Shown: piece after piece, positions 18,445 to 28,723 of the stretch | How the letters are laid out: every line of letters starts with the position of its first letter | Numbering within the stretch: position 1 is the first letter of the stretch | DNA from: Coprococcus eutactus | GTDB lineage: Bacteria; Bacillota; Clostridia; Lachnospirales; Lachnospiraceae | Length of the DNA: 64,000 nucleotides | Direction: 5' to 3' | Assembly: GCF_025149915.1 (NCBI RefSeq) | Contig: NZ_CP102278.1 | Location: forward strand, 1,472,001 to 1,536,000 | Position numbers and translations under genes: made by a program | Notes under the pieces: model-generated | What the model saw: only the letters and a program-made list of their open reading frames with translations | Databases searched by the model: none | What the model was told of the DNA's origin: nothing

Positions 18445-18848
18445 AAAGAGCCGTGTATTTATTTATTATCATTATCAGTATATTTGCGTTTGCATTTTTC
18501 TGCAGAGAGGTTGTTCTGCAGAGCAACAGGCAATATAATGACATGGGGCAGAGATCTCATCGCAGCGAAAAAGAAAAAGAAGATATGATAGCTATGGACA
18601 ATGTCTCCCCAGATCTGATGGGCGGCATAGTTGTCGGTGCCGAGGCGGAATTTGAGCACAGATTCTTCTATGTGGGACTGTATAATGGATGCGTAACGGT
18701 GTTTAACAGATATGGGAGCATTTGCTTTGAAACGGGTATACCATTTGAGTCTGTGGATATAAGGATCAGGAAATGCCTTTCAAAGAGGATATATTTTGAA
18801 GACATTGCGGATGCAGAGAAATTTGTGGTATCTATTGAAGAAGATTGA
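18441..18848 (+). CDS. Single-helix protein with a BofC C-terminal-like domain
   Basis: A 135-residue protein with one N-terminal membrane helix or uncleaved signal (about 4-22), a charged linker, and a C-terminal domain of about 65 residues. The run FYVGLYNGCVTVFN followed by ETGIPFESVDIRIRKCLSKR resembles the C-terminal domain of BofC, the Bacillus forespore protein that restrains SpoIVB signalling. The match is by eye and weak in detail. TTG 18441 is taken as start because AAGGAGGG (18425-18432) lies 8 bases upstream. The sporulation genes yqfC and yqfD are nearby. Confidence 0.6.
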   Translation: MKRAVYLFIIIISIFAFAFFCREVVLQSNRQYNDMGQRSHRSEKEKEDMIAMDNVSPDLMGGIVVGAEAEFEHRFFYVGLYNGCVTVFNRYGSICFETGIPFESVDIRIRKCLSKRIYFEDIADAEKFVVSIEED

Positions 18849-18947
18849 AAAAAATGGAAAAATCAAAAATATATAAGGTTAATATAAACGATTTAATTTA
18901 AATGGAAACGATTTAGATACATTAAACTAGAGAGAACAGGTGAAGAG

Positions 18948-20192
18948 ATGATATATGATACTATAGTGATCGGCGGCGGTCCGGCGGGAATGACTGCAGC
19001 GATAAAGGCGAAGGAGACGTGTGAAAAGGCAAAGATTCTGATAATTGACAGGAACAAAAAGCTTGGGAAAAAACTATATGCAACAGGAAATGGCAGATGT
19101 AACATTGCAAACTCGGCCCTTGATCTGTCGAGTTACCACAGCTGTAATGAATTTTTCCCATATCAGATAATAAATACGGAGAGCTATAAAAAACTTAAGG
19201 AATTCTTTATGGATCTTGGTGTTGCAATATATGATGACGGCGGATATCTTTATCCCCAGTCCATGCAGGCGTCCACTGTTGTGTGGGCACTTTCAGACAG
19301 AATAAAACATCTTGGAATCGAGATACATACAACAGAGGAAGCTGAGTCTGTGGAACCCACAGACGAGATGTACGGAATCGTTACTGACTGCGCTGAATAT
19401 ACGGCGAGAACAGTTGTGGCTGCGCCTGGAAGTGCGGCCGCTCCAAAGCTTGGGGGAACAGAATCTGTATACAGACTTTTAGAAAATACAGATATCAGAA
19501 CAATAGCGCCTCATCCTGCGCTCTGCAGGTTAAAGACTCGTGAGGATACATCTGATCTTGCCGGAGTCCGTGCAAGATGCCGGGTATCACTTCTCTGTGA
19601 TGGAGATGTATACGATTCCGAGTCTGGTGAAATACAGTTTGCTGATGGATGGCTGTCCGGAATTGCTGTTTTCAACCTGAGTATGCAATGTATTGACCTT
19701 TTGAATGATGGCAGAACACCGGTGGTAGAGGTCACGCTTGTTCCTGAGATGGATGAGGATGACGTGTTGGGATATCTGAGAAAATTCAGAGACAGCAATC
19801 CCGACAGACGTTTGGAGGCTATGTCTAATGGCCTTGTCAATGAAAAGATCGCCAGATTCATAATAAACAGACTGGAACTGAAGTCAGTTACGGCTGCCAG
19901 ATTAACTGATGAAGAACTTGACAGAATGGTTTTTGAAATCAAGCATATGAGATTTGAGATATCAGGTCATGGCGGATATGATGAATCACAAGCAGCCTGC
20001 GGAGGGATAGATACGAGGCAGCTACGTCCTGATTCCATGGAGGCTGATGGATATAAGGGATTGTATGTGGCAGGTGAGTATGCAGATGTCACAGGAAAAT
20101 GTGGTGGTTATAATATAATGTGGGCTGTTATGACCGGTATGCGCGCAGGTGAGGCTGCGGGAAAGAGACTTACTCATGATAAGAATAAATAA
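18948..20192 (+). CDS. HI0933/BaiN-like FAD-dependent oxidoreductase
   Basis: A flavoprotein of 414 residues from the HI0933-like family. The FAD-binding dinucleotide fold is at the start (IVIGGGPAGMTAA, about 6-18), followed by the family signature KLGKKLYATGNGRCN, with the C-terminal stretch VAGEYADVTGKCGGYN completing the cofactor site. Members are often annotated as aminoacetone oxidase or BaiN, but the physiological substrate is unclear. The last 17 bases overlap a second, unrelated FAD protein. Confidence 0.88.
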   Translation: MIYDTIVIGGGPAGMTAAIKAKETCEKAKILIIDRNKKLGKKLYATGNGRCNIANSALDLSSYHSCNEFFPYQIINTESYKKLKEFFMDLGVAIYDDGGYLYPQSMQASTVVWALSDRIKHLGIEIHTTEEAESVEPTDEMYGIVTDCAEYTARTVVAAPGSAAAPKLGGTESVYRLLENTDIRTIAPHPALCRLKTREDTSDLAGVRARCRVSLLCDGDVYDSESGEIQFADGWLSGIAVFNLSMQCIDLLNDGRTPVVEVTLVPEMDEDDVLGYLRKFRDSNPDRRLEAMSNGLVNEKIARFIINRLELKSVTAARLTDEELDRMVFEIKHMRFEISGHGGYDESQAACGGIDTRQLRPDSMEADGYKGLYVAGEYADVTGKCGGYNIMWAVMTGMRAGEAAGKRLTHDKNK

Positions 20193-21810
20193 TGTAAAAT
20201 TAGGACTGAAATTTGAACAGAGAGATATTGAGGATGTGATAAGGAAAAATCTTAAAATAAAACATATACCCCCTTATCATATTTTCAAATTGTCGTTGGA
20301 TGACAGAAAACGAAACCAGGTTAAATATATCGCATCAATAGATGTTGAAGTTCCAAATGAGCAGAAGCTCGTTAAGCAGCTTCACAATAATAATATTATG
20401 TTAACAAATACTGTGACATACAGTTTCCCTGATGGAGGAAATGTTCCTATGAAGCACAGACCGGTTGTTGTGGGAACAGGACCTGCAGGACTTTTTGCAG
20501 CGCTTTATCTTGCCAGGGTGGGATTTAAGCCTTTGGTTATCGAGCGTGGAATGGACGTTGACAGGAGAATGAAGCAGATAAATTCATTCTGGGATGGCAA
20601 AGCCGAACTTGATCCAAACAGCAACGTGCAATTTGGTGAGGGTGGTGCCGGAACATTTTCCGATGGAAAGCTCAACACTGTCATAAAAGATGGCTCTGGA
20701 AGACGTACCGAGGTGATGAACACATTTGTCAGATATGGGGCAGACTCATCCATCACCTACATAAATAAGCCACATATAGGCACCGATGTGCTTGCAGCTG
20801 TCGTAAAAAATATGAGGTGTGACATCATAAAACTTGGCGGAGATGTGATGTTTGAAAGTCTTTTTGTTGGGTATGACAAGCTCTCGGATGACGAGGTTGA
20901 TGTGCATGTAAAGGACCTTGTGAGCGGCGAGCTTCGTACGTACAGGACAAATGCACTTGTGCTGGCTCTTGGACACAGTTCAAGAGATACTGTGGAGATG
21001 CTTTACAGATCTGGAATTCCTATGGAGCAGAAGTCATTTGCAATGGGACTTAGAATTGAGCACAAAAGGTCTGATATCGATGTTATGAAGTACGGTGATG
21101 ATCCGCTGTACAAGAAACTGCTCCCTGCGGCGGACTATAAGATGACACACCAGGCGTCAAATGGCAGGGCGGTATATTCATTCTGTATGTGCCCGGGTGG
21201 ATATGTTGTCAATGCATCATCTGAGCCGGGCATGATCTGTGTAAATGGAATGAGTTACAGTGGAAGAGACGGTGAAAATTCCAATAGTGCCATAGTGGTA
21301 AATGTCACCCCTGACGACTTTGGTTCAGCTCATCCTCTTGCAGGTATGGAGTTTCAGAGAAAGTGGGAAAAAGCTGCGTATGATGCGGGAAATGGAGCAG
21401 TTCCTGTACAGCTTTTTGGAGATTATAGAGACGACAGGCCATCAGAAAAACTTGGCGGTGTCACACCTCAGATAAAGGGACAGTACAGGCTTACGAGCCT
21501 TAAATGCTGTTTGCCAGAGTATATAAAGGATGCTATAATAGAAGGAGTTGTGTCATTTGACAGGAGAATGCCAGGGTATTCCTCTGACGATGCCGTTTTG
21601 TCTGGAATAGAGGCGAGAACGTCATCGCCTGTAAGGATGATAAGGGGTGAGGATCTTAGAAGCGAGGGCACATGCATATATCCGTGCGGTGAAGGAGCCG
21701 GGTATGCTGGGGGAATAACCTCTGCTGCCGTGGATGGAATGAAGGTTGCGGAGGCCATTGCCTCCAGATACAGCAGTGATTCTATAACAGACAGTACAGA
21801 TATAAAATAA
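20176..21810 (+). CDS. Uncharacterised FAD-dependent dehydrogenase (COG2509-like)
   Basis: A 544-residue flavoprotein of an uncharacterised family common in Clostridia. An N-terminal region of about 100 residues precedes the FAD fold, marked by VVVGTGPAGLFAALYLAR (about 97-114). The NVQFGEGGAGTFSDGKL stretch and the C-terminal PCGEGAGYAGGITSAAVDG complete the flavin site. ATG 20176 (protein start MIRINNVKLGL) is preferred to the longer frame from 20149. It overlaps the previous flavoprotein by 17 bases, suggesting coupled expression. Substrate unknown. Confidence 0.85.
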   Translation: MIRINNVKLGLKFEQRDIEDVIRKNLKIKHIPPYHIFKLSLDDRKRNQVKYIASIDVEVPNEQKLVKQLHNNNIMLTNTVTYSFPDGGNVPMKHRPVVVGTGPAGLFAALYLARVGFKPLVIERGMDVDRRMKQINSFWDGKAELDPNSNVQFGEGGAGTFSDGKLNTVIKDGSGRRTEVMNTFVRYGADSSITYINKPHIGTDVLAAVVKNMRCDIIKLGGDVMFESLFVGYDKLSDDEVDVHVKDLVSGELRTYRTNALVLALGHSSRDTVEMLYRSGIPMEQKSFAMGLRIEHKRSDIDVMKYGDDPLYKKLLPAADYKMTHQASNGRAVYSFCMCPGGYVVNASSEPGMICVNGMSYSGRDGENSNSAIVVNVTPDDFGSAHPLAGMEFQRKWEKAAYDAGNGAVPVQLFGDYRDDRPSEKLGGVTPQIKGQYRLTSLKCCLPEYIKDAIIEGVVSFDRRMPGYSSDDAVLSGIEARTSSPVRMIRGEDLRSEGTCIYPCGEGAGYAGGITSAAVDGMKVAEAIASRYSSDSITDSTDIK

Positions 21811-21852
21811 TATAAATATACAGGAGTACAGGTCGTACACAGGAGAATATAA

Positions 21853-22713
21853 ATGGACAGAGAATATTTGAAAGACAAAAAGAAGATAGTTATTAAGATA
21901 GGTTCGTCATCGCTCATACACGAGGAAACAGGCGGACTAGACTACACAAAGCTTGAAAAGCTTGTCCGCATCATTTGTGACCTTAGGAATCAGGATAAGG
22001 ATGTGGTTCTTGTATCATCTGGAGCAATCGGCGTCGGGGTACAGGCGCTTGGACTTGCCAGAAGACCTAAGACGACGTCGCTCAGACAGGCGTGTGCAGC
22101 AGTTGGACAGGGACAGCTCATGATGATATACCAGAAGCTGTTTCAGGAGTATCACAGCACGGCAGCTCAGGTTCTTCTGACTTTTGATGTCATATCATCG
22201 GATGAGAGGAGAAAGAATGCAATCAACACATTCAATGAACTGCTTCAGCTTGGCGTTGTGCCTATAGTCAATGAGAATGATACTGTTGCCATCGATGAGC
22301 TTGATGACAGCGTTGCATTTGGCGATAACGATACGCTTTCAGCAATAGTTGCATCCATGATCCATGCCGATCTTCTTATACTGCTCACTGATATAGACGG
22401 ACTGTACACTGATGATCCGCACAATAATCCTGGTGCCAGACTCATTCCAGAGGTCAACTGTATAGACGATCATATCATGGATATGGGAAAAGGTGCAGGA
22501 TCCAAATATGGAACGGGTGGCATGACGACAAAGATCGCTGCCGCGAGGATTGCGACAAACTCCAATTCGGATATGGTCATAGTATCAGGGGCAGACATGG
22601 ACAATATAGTCAGGGTTATGAGCGGAGAAAGTATCGGTACACTGTTCACGGCGTATAAGGATCATGATTTTGACGTGGTGAGATTTATATTAAACAAGGA
22701 GTATCTTATTTAG
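21853..22713 (+). CDS. proB: Glutamate 5-kinase without PUA domain
   Basis: Phosphorylates glutamate in the first step of proline synthesis. The amino acid kinase domain is complete: [10 protein letters not shown] near the start, [12 protein letters not shown], the substrate part [11 protein letters not shown] and [15 protein letters not shown]. At 286 residues it lacks the C-terminal PUA domain of the longer form (about 360). proA, the usual neighbour encoding the next enzyme, is not adjacent and is not in this window. Confidence 0.92.
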   Translation: MDREYLKDKKKIVIKIGSSSLIHEETGGLDYTKLEKLVRIICDLRNQDKDVVLVSSGAIGVGVQALGLARRPKTTSLRQACAAVGQGQLMMIYQKLFQEYHSTAAQVLLTFDVISSDERRKNAINTFNELLQLGVVPIVNENDTVAIDELDDSVAFGDNDTLSAIVASMIHADLLILLTDIDGLYTDDPHNNPGARLIPEVNCIDDHIMDMGKGAGSKYGTGGMTTKIAAARIATNSNSDMVIVSGADMDNIVRVMSGESIGTLFTAYKDHDFDVVRFILNKEYLI

Positions 22714-22715
22714 TT

Positions 22716-22949
22716 ATGAACGAATCTATAATGGATGCGGCAAAAATTGCACGCATAAATGAGTTATATCACAAGTCTAAGGCGGAAGGGCTCAGCGATG
22801 AAGAGAAGGCTGAACAGCAGCAGCTTCGTCAGGAATATATATTTGCAATCAGGAATAATCTGAGAAGCACTCTCAACAACATTGATATCAAGGAGAAAGA
22901 TGGATCCATAACAAAACTACAGGATCTTGATCCTACAAGAAAGGCATAG
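22716..22949 (+). CDS. DUF896 (YnzC-like) small protein
   Basis: A 77-residue helical protein of the DUF896/UPF0291 family. The pattern [20 protein letters not shown], then [19 protein letters not shown], is characteristic. Bacillus YnzC is a small cytoplasmic helical protein, and its role is not established. The ribosome site AAGGAG lies inside the end of proB (22697-22702), so the two are probably cotranslated. Confidence 0.9.
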   Translation: MNESIMDAAKIARINELYHKSKAEGLSDEEKAEQQQLRQEYIFAIRNNLRSTLNNIDIKEKDGSITKLQDLDPTRKA

Positions 22950-22963
22950 ATGCGGGCTTGATC

Positions 22964-23536
22964 ATGAGTAGCGAAAATAATGTTAATTCCGGCAGCAAAG
23001 CCGTTATAAGGAAGAGAATAAAAGCGGTCAGGAATGCCATGGACAGAGCTGACTGTGTACGGAGATCTGAACTTATATGCAAGCGTCTCTCAGAACTTCC
23101 GGAATATGTGAATGCCCGTAATATATGTGCATACATATCAAAGGGAAATGAGGTGGATACAAAGCTTATAATTGAGAGGGCGTGGGCTGACGGCAAGCAT
23201 GTATATGTTCCAAAGGTTTATGGGAAAGAGATGGAATTTATAGAAATTGCAGACTATGGAGAACTTGCTCCTGGAAACTTTGGAATACTCGAACCAAAGT
23301 CCGATGACCGGAGCGAGATCAAAGACGGACTAATGTTCATGCCTGGAGTGGCATTTGACAAAACGCGCAGCAGGATAGGTTTTGGCGGTGGTTATTACGA
23401 CAGATATCTTGAAAAGCATGAATATCTCGTCACTGCGGCCCTGGCATATGACTGCCAGATAGTTGAATCCATAGCCAGTGAACAGACCGACATAAAACCG
23501 CATATCATAGTAACAGAATCAAAGGTTATATCATGA
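22964..23536 (+). CDS. 5-formyltetrahydrofolate cyclo-ligase
   Basis: ATP-dependent conversion of 5-formyl-THF to 5,10-methenyl-THF, which salvages this inhibitory folate. The 190-residue protein shows the family's C-terminal signature KTRSRIGFGGGYYDRYL and the basic N-terminal stretch IRKRIKAVRNAM. ATG 22964 is taken as start; the in-frame TTG at 22958 is an alternative, and neither has a strong ribosome site. It lies in the proB-to-patatin run. Confidence 0.9.
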   Translation: MSSENNVNSGSKAVIRKRIKAVRNAMDRADCVRRSELICKRLSELPEYVNARNICAYISKGNEVDTKLIIERAWADGKHVYVPKVYGKEMEFIEIADYGELAPGNFGILEPKSDDRSEIKDGLMFMPGVAFDKTRSRIGFGGGYYDRYLEKHEYLVTAALAYDCQIVESIASEQTDIKPHIIVTESKVIS

Positions 23537-23552
23537 GGAGGTCATGGGGTAA

Positions 23553-24572
23553 ATGAACAGGGATGAGATAGCGGCGAAGATTGCTGAACTTGAAAAAAAG
23601 ATTCAAATAGACAAAATGCGGGAGACATCATCGCCACATACAAGCGATAGTACATCGAATTCAGGTAATGACAGATATGCACTTTGTCTTGGAGGAGGCG
23701 GAGGCAAGGGTGCATACCAGCTTGGAGTTTACAGAGCACTCACAGAATATGGGCTCATGAAAAAAGTAGATGCGATATCTGGCACATCGATAGGAGCAAT
23801 AAATGCTGTTCTCTTTGCGTGCAACGATCCAGACAGATGTGATGATGCATGGAGGCAGATACATTTTGAGACTGTGTTTGATGTTGACTCGGATCTGTTG
23901 TTCAACGACAAACTGGGATTTTTATCCAGAAAAGAAATGTTGAAACTCATGGGCAGTTATCTGGATTATGATAAGCTTTCGTCCGGTATTCCGAAGATAT
24001 ATGCGACTATTGCTGAATGCGTTCAGGATGGACCTAAAAATGCTGAGTATATAGACCTATCAGGTAAGAATAAAGAGGAGATAAATACTGTAGTCATGGC
24101 GTCATCGACACTTCCTCTCCTATATGAGTCAGTTACATATAATGGCAAAGAGTACTGTGATGGTGGGCTTGCGGATAATGTTCCAGTGAAACCACTGTAC
24201 GATATTGGATACAGACATATTGTGGTGTGTGGGCTGAACGCGGATTCAAGGAAGGAGCTTTCGGAGTATCCTGATGCGGATTTCATAGAGATATATCCAA
24301 GTGTGAGTCTTGGTGATCTCATAGACGGAACCCTGAATTTTTCTGCAAATTCAGTGAAATTCAGAAGCATGCTCGGATACAGAGATACCATGAGAGCGTT
24401 GAAGGTTCATTTTGAACATGATCCTGATTACATTGCAGCGATAGACCATTACAGGGATATTGACCTTGCCGACATAAAAACACAGATGAGCATGGATGCC
24501 GCAGATTCCAATGTGAAAAATACCATGGGTGATATAGGGAGAATACTTGGAAAGCTCGGCATAGATGAATAA
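23553..24572 (+). CDS. Patatin-like phospholipase
   Basis: A cytoplasmic or membrane-associated lipid acyl hydrolase of 339 residues. The glycine-rich oxyanion motif LGGGGGKGAYQLG, the nucleophile elbow GTSIG (S79) and the DGG dyad (D203) are in the standard order. The N-terminal 45 residues before the fold are charged and possibly coiled. The C-terminal 80 residues have no known signature. The lipid substrate is unknown. AGGAGG (23535-23540) precedes the ATG by 12 bases. Confidence 0.88.
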   Translation: MNRDEIAAKIAELEKKIQIDKMRETSSPHTSDSTSNSGNDRYALCLGGGGGKGAYQLGVYRALTEYGLMKKVDAISGTSIGAINAVLFACNDPDRCDDAWRQIHFETVFDVDSDLLFNDKLGFLSRKEMLKLMGSYLDYDKLSSGIPKIYATIAECVQDGPKNAEYIDLSGKNKEEINTVVMASSTLPLLYESVTYNGKEYCDGGLADNVPVKPLYDIGYRHIVVCGLNADSRKELSEYPDADFIEIYPSVSLGDLIDGTLNFSANSVKFRSMLGYRDTMRALKVHFEHDPDYIAAIDHYRDIDLADIKTQMSMDAADSNVKNTMGDIGRILGKLGIDE

Positions 24573-24625
24573 TTACGAATGGGTTTACGCATCTTTAAAG
24601 AAATAGATAAGGATACATAGAGATT

Positions 24626-26077
24626 ATGAATGATTTGAAAAACGTTATTGACAGCATAGATCTAGGGCTTCCAGCTCCGCTTGAGGAGCCGGAGAGGCAG
24701 TATTACTTTATAAGAAAAGGCAGGGAGTACGTCACAGCAAGAAGTAAGTCTCTTGGACGTGATCTCACCTGTTCCATCCAGACATTTGGCTGTCAGATGA
24801 ATGTCAGGGATTCCGAAAAGCTTGCCGGAATACTTGAACAGATGGGATATGTGAGAACAGAGTCCGAACATGCGGACTTTATCATATATAATACGTGTAC
24901 GGTGAGGGAGAATGCCAACAGAAAGGTGTACGGACATTTAGGACTTATGAAACATCTCAAGGAGAAGAATCCTGAGATGAAAATAGCTCTGTGTGGATGC
25001 ATGATGCAGGAACAGCATGTAGTCGAGATTATCAGCAAGAGTTATAGATTTGTGGATATGGTATTTGGAACTCACAATGTTTATAAACTTGCAGAGATAT
25101 TTGTAAATAGGATAGAGTCTGGAAGTATGGTGATAGATATATGGAAGGATGCAAAGGAGGTTGTGGAAGATCTCCCGGCAGTCAGAGAATTCCCATTCAA
25201 ATCAGGTGTAAATATCATGTTTGGATGCAACAACTTCTGCACATACTGTATTGTTCCTTATGTAAGAGGTAGGGAACGGAGCAGAAATCCAGAGGATATT
25301 ATAGCGGAATGTGAGAGACTGGCTGATGATGGAGTGGTTGAGATCATGCTGCTGGGGCAGAATGTCAATTCCTACGGCAAGAATCTCGAACATCCGATCA
25401 CATTTGCCGAACTGCTCAGAAGAATATGCACCATAGAGAAGATTCAGAGAGTCAGATTTATGACATCTCATCCAAAGGATCTGTCGGATGAGCTGATAGA
25501 TGTGATAGCGGATAATCCTAAGGTCTGCAGACATCTGCATCTGCCGGTACAGTCGGGTTCGACGAAGATACTTAATGCCATGAACAGGCGGTATACAAAG
25601 GAATCTTATCTTGCGCTTGTCGACCGTATAAGGACGAAGGTTCCGGAGATATCACTTACTACAGATATCATCGTCGGTTTTCCTGGTGAGACCGAGGAGG
25701 ATTTTCTTGAGACTATGGATGTGGTTGAGAAGGTGCAGTACGACACTGCATTTACATTTATATATTCAAAGAGAACCGGTACTCCGGCAGCCGGCATGGA
25801 GAACGGTTCCACAAAGGAAGAGATACAGGATAGATACAACAGGCTTTTAAGGCGTGTTCAGGAGATAAGTGATGTGAAGACACTTGCGATAAAGGGGCAG
25901 ACACAGCCGGTCCTTGTTGAGGGCTTTGACGAGAAGGGTGATGGTCTCCTGACTGGAAGACTATCGAATAACATACTTGTCCATTTCCCTGGGTGTGCGG
26001 AGATGGTTGGAAAGATACTGAATGTAAAGCTTGTTGAGTGCAAGGGATTTTATTACATGGGTGAATTAGCAGAATAG
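24626..26077 (+). CDS. miaB: tRNA-2-methylthio-N6-dimethylallyladenosine synthase
   Basis: A radical SAM methylthiotransferase that modifies i6A37 in tRNAs. The N-terminal domain carries three cysteines for the auxiliary [4Fe-4S] cluster (FGCQMN, NTCTVR, CGCMMQ), the radical SAM motif CNNFCTYC gives C201, C205 and C208, and a TRAM RNA-binding domain ends the 483-residue protein. MiaA, which makes its substrate, is encoded downstream at 30842. The N-terminal extension of about 60 residues is usual in Clostridia. Confidence 0.95.
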   Translation: MNDLKNVIDSIDLGLPAPLEEPERQYYFIRKGREYVTARSKSLGRDLTCSIQTFGCQMNVRDSEKLAGILEQMGYVRTESEHADFIIYNTCTVRENANRKVYGHLGLMKHLKEKNPEMKIALCGCMMQEQHVVEIISKSYRFVDMVFGTHNVYKLAEIFVNRIESGSMVIDIWKDAKEVVEDLPAVREFPFKSGVNIMFGCNNFCTYCIVPYVRGRERSRNPEDIIAECERLADDGVVEIMLLGQNVNSYGKNLEHPITFAELLRRICTIEKIQRVRFMTSHPKDLSDELIDVIADNPKVCRHLHLPVQSGSTKILNAMNRRYTKESYLALVDRIRTKVPEISLTTDIIVGFPGETEEDFLETMDVVEKVQYDTAFTFIYSKRTGTPAAGMENGSTKEEIQDRYNRLLRRVQEISDVKTLAIKGQTQPVLVEGFDEKGDGLLTGRLSNNILVHFPGCAEMVGKILNVKLVECKGFYYMGELAE

Positions 26078-26088
26078 GAGTAGTTGAA

Positions 26089-28707
26089 GTGGCAGCATTA
26101 ACACCAATGATGGCTCAGTATATGGAAGTTAAGAATCAGTATAAGGACTGTATTCTCTTCTACAGACTGGGAGATTTTTACGAGATGTTCTTCGATGATG
26201 CCTTGACGGCGTCCAGAGAACTTGAGATAACACTGACCGGCAGGGACTGCGGTCAGGAGGAACGGGCACCTATGTGCGGTGTTCCGTATCACGCTTGTGA
26301 CATTTATATTAACAAGCTGATAGAGAAGGGTTACAAGGTAGCTATATGCGAGCAGATGGAGGATCCGAAGCTTGCAAAGGGTCTAGTAAAGAGAGAGGTT
26401 ATACGAATAGTCACGCCTGGTACAAATATGTCCCAGGCTATTCTTGATGAAACGAGGAATAATTATCTCATGTGCATATTTGGATGCAATGAGGAGTATG
26501 GCTTAGCAGTGTGCGATATCACTACAGGAGAGTTCCGTTCCTGCCATGTCTCATCCACAGCCAAATTGTACGATGAGATCAACAAATATTCTCCGACGGA
26601 GATCATAGGAAATGGAGCATTTTTGTCATGTGATCTGAACTTTGATTACATGAAGGAGAAAATGAAGATAACGATATCCGAGGCTCCATCACACTACTTC
26701 AATGATGATACATGCGAGGACTTTATAAAGAGACAGTTCAAGGTCGGATCTATAGATGGTCTGGGCATAGAAGATGATCAGGAGGATATTCTGATTTCTG
26801 TAGGTGCACTTTTGCAATATCTCCATGAGACTCAGAAGAATTCGCTGGATCATATCAACAGAATGGATGTGTATTCAATCGAAGACTATATGATCATAGA
26901 CAGCTCATCGAGAAGAAATCTGGAATTGACAGAAACACTTAGGGATAAACAGAAGAGAGGCTCACTGCTGTGGGTAATGGATAAGACCAAGACGGCCATG
27001 GGAGCGAGAATGCTCAGAAATATGATAGAGCAGCCCCTTATCCATAAAGATGATATAGAGGCTAGACTTGACGCCATAGCAGAACTTAACAATTCTGTAA
27101 TAGACAGAGATGAAATTCGTGAGTATCTGAATACCATATATGATCTTGAGAGACTTATGACACGAATATCACTGAGAACTGCAAATCCAAGGGATCTTCT
27201 GGCATTTAAGACTTCCATACATCTGCTTCCGGCCATCATACAGGTGCTTGGTAATTTTTATTCGGATGGACTTACGGAAATCAGGGAGGGAATTGATGAC
27301 CTGCATGATCTATACGAACTGCTTGACCGCGCTATAGTTGATGAACCGCCTATACTTATCAGGGAAGGCGGAATATTCAAGGATGGATATCTTGAGGACA
27401 TAGATACACTGAAGAACGCGACAACCGATGGCAAAAACTGGATAGCAGAACTCGAGGCCAGGGAGCGGGAAAAGACAGGTATCAAGAACCTCAAGATAAA
27501 ATTCAATAAGGTGTTTGGATATTATTTTGACGTAACAAACTCATATAAGAGTCTAGTCCCGGACTACTTCATCAGAAAGCAGACACTTGCCAATTCTGAG
27601 AGATACACCACTGAGGAGCTTGACAGACTGGCTGGAGTTATCCTTGGATCATCTGATAAGCTTGTAGCTCTGGAGTACAACACTTATGTGGAACTTCGTG
27701 ATACACTTGCGGCGGAACTCACAAGGGTTCAGAGGACAGCACACAATATAGCTATGCTAGACGCACTGTGCTCTCTTTCGTATGTTGCAATAAAAAATGG
27801 ATATGTGAGACCAGATATCAATAACGATGGAGTTATCAATATCAAGGATGGAAGACACCCAGTTGTTGAGAAGATGTTGAACAACGACATGTTCATCACA
27901 AATGACACATATCTGAACAACCATGAGAGCAGGATATCTATCATAACTGGTCCTAACATGGCTGGTAAGTCCACATACATGAGACAGACTGCGCTTATAG
28001 TACTCATGGCTCAGGTTGGTAGCTTTGTCCCTGCGGCATCTGCGGATATAGGCATCTGCGACAGGATATTTACAAGAGTAGGAGCCTCCGACGACCTTGC
28101 ATCTGGGCAATCCACATTCATGGTGGAGATGAGCGAGGTTGCAAATATTCTCAGAAATGCAACAAAGAACAGTCTGCTTATTCTTGATGAGATAGGACGA
28201 GGAACAAGCACATATGACGGACTCGCAATCGCATGGGCTGTCGTGGAGTATATAAGCAACAGCGAACTACTCGGTGCAAAGACATTGTTCGCAACACATT
28301 ACCATGAGCTCACGGAGCTTGAGGGCAAGCTGTCGGCTGTGAACAACTACTGTATAGCTGTCAAGGAGGACGGAGACGACATAGTGTTCCTCAGAAAGAT
28401 TGTCAAGGGAGGAGCCGACAGAAGTTACGGCATACAGGTTGCAAAGCTTGCCGGCGTGCCGGATGTCGTTATAGCCAGAGCTAATGAGATATGCAATCAG
28501 CTTATTGATAAGGACATAACAAACAAGCTGAAAGAGATAAAAATTACAAATGATTTCAAGCCGAAAAATGATGACACCCAGATGTCAATGTTTGGCTCAC
28601 TTGCCGAGTCACAGGTGATTGAGGACATAAAGTGTGTTGACCTGTCCAACATGACACCTATGAAGGCATTACTTTATTTAAATGAATTGCAGGAGCGACT
28701 TAAATAA
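26089..28707 (+). CDS. mutS: DNA mismatch repair protein MutS
   Basis: Mismatch sensor ATPase, 872 residues. The mismatch-reading Phe-x-Glu motif is in RLGDFYEMFFDDA near the N-terminus, and Walker A is GPNMAGKST (621-629), followed by LLILDEIGRGTST. The start is GTG 26089 with AGGAG 8 bases upstream (26076-26080, over the miaB stop), giving MAALTPMMAQY. mutL follows after 16 bases, so the repair pair is cotranscribed. Confidence 0.96.
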   Translation: MAALTPMMAQYMEVKNQYKDCILFYRLGDFYEMFFDDALTASRELEITLTGRDCGQEERAPMCGVPYHACDIYINKLIEKGYKVAICEQMEDPKLAKGLVKREVIRIVTPGTNMSQAILDETRNNYLMCIFGCNEEYGLAVCDITTGEFRSCHVSSTAKLYDEINKYSPTEIIGNGAFLSCDLNFDYMKEKMKITISEAPSHYFNDDTCEDFIKRQFKVGSIDGLGIEDDQEDILISVGALLQYLHETQKNSLDHINRMDVYSIEDYMIIDSSSRRNLELTETLRDKQKRGSLLWVMDKTKTAMGARMLRNMIEQPLIHKDDIEARLDAIAELNNSVIDRDEIREYLNTIYDLERLMTRISLRTANPRDLLAFKTSIHLLPAIIQVLGNFYSDGLTEIREGIDDLHDLYELLDRAIVDEPPILIREGGIFKDGYLEDIDTLKNATTDGKNWIAELEAREREKTGIKNLKIKFNKVFGYYFDVTNSYKSLVPDYFIRKQTLANSERYTTEELDRLAGVILGSSDKLVALEYNTYVELRDTLAAELTRVQRTAHNIAMLDALCSLSYVAIKNGYVRPDINNDGVINIKDGRHPVVEKMLNNDMFITNDTYLNNHESRISIITGPNMAGKSTYMRQTALIVLMAQVGSFVPAASADIGICDRIFTRVGASDDLASGQSTFMVEMSEVANILRNATKNSLLILDEIGRGTSTYDGLAIAWAVVEYISNSELLGAKTLFATHYHELTELEGKLSAVNNYCIAVKEDGDDIVFLRKIVKGGADRSYGIQVAKLAGVPDVVIARANEICNQLIDKDITNKLKEIKITNDFKPKNDDTQMSMFGSLAESQVIEDIKCVDLSNMTPMKALLYLNELQERLK

Positions 28708-28723
28708 TAAGGAGCGATAAGTA

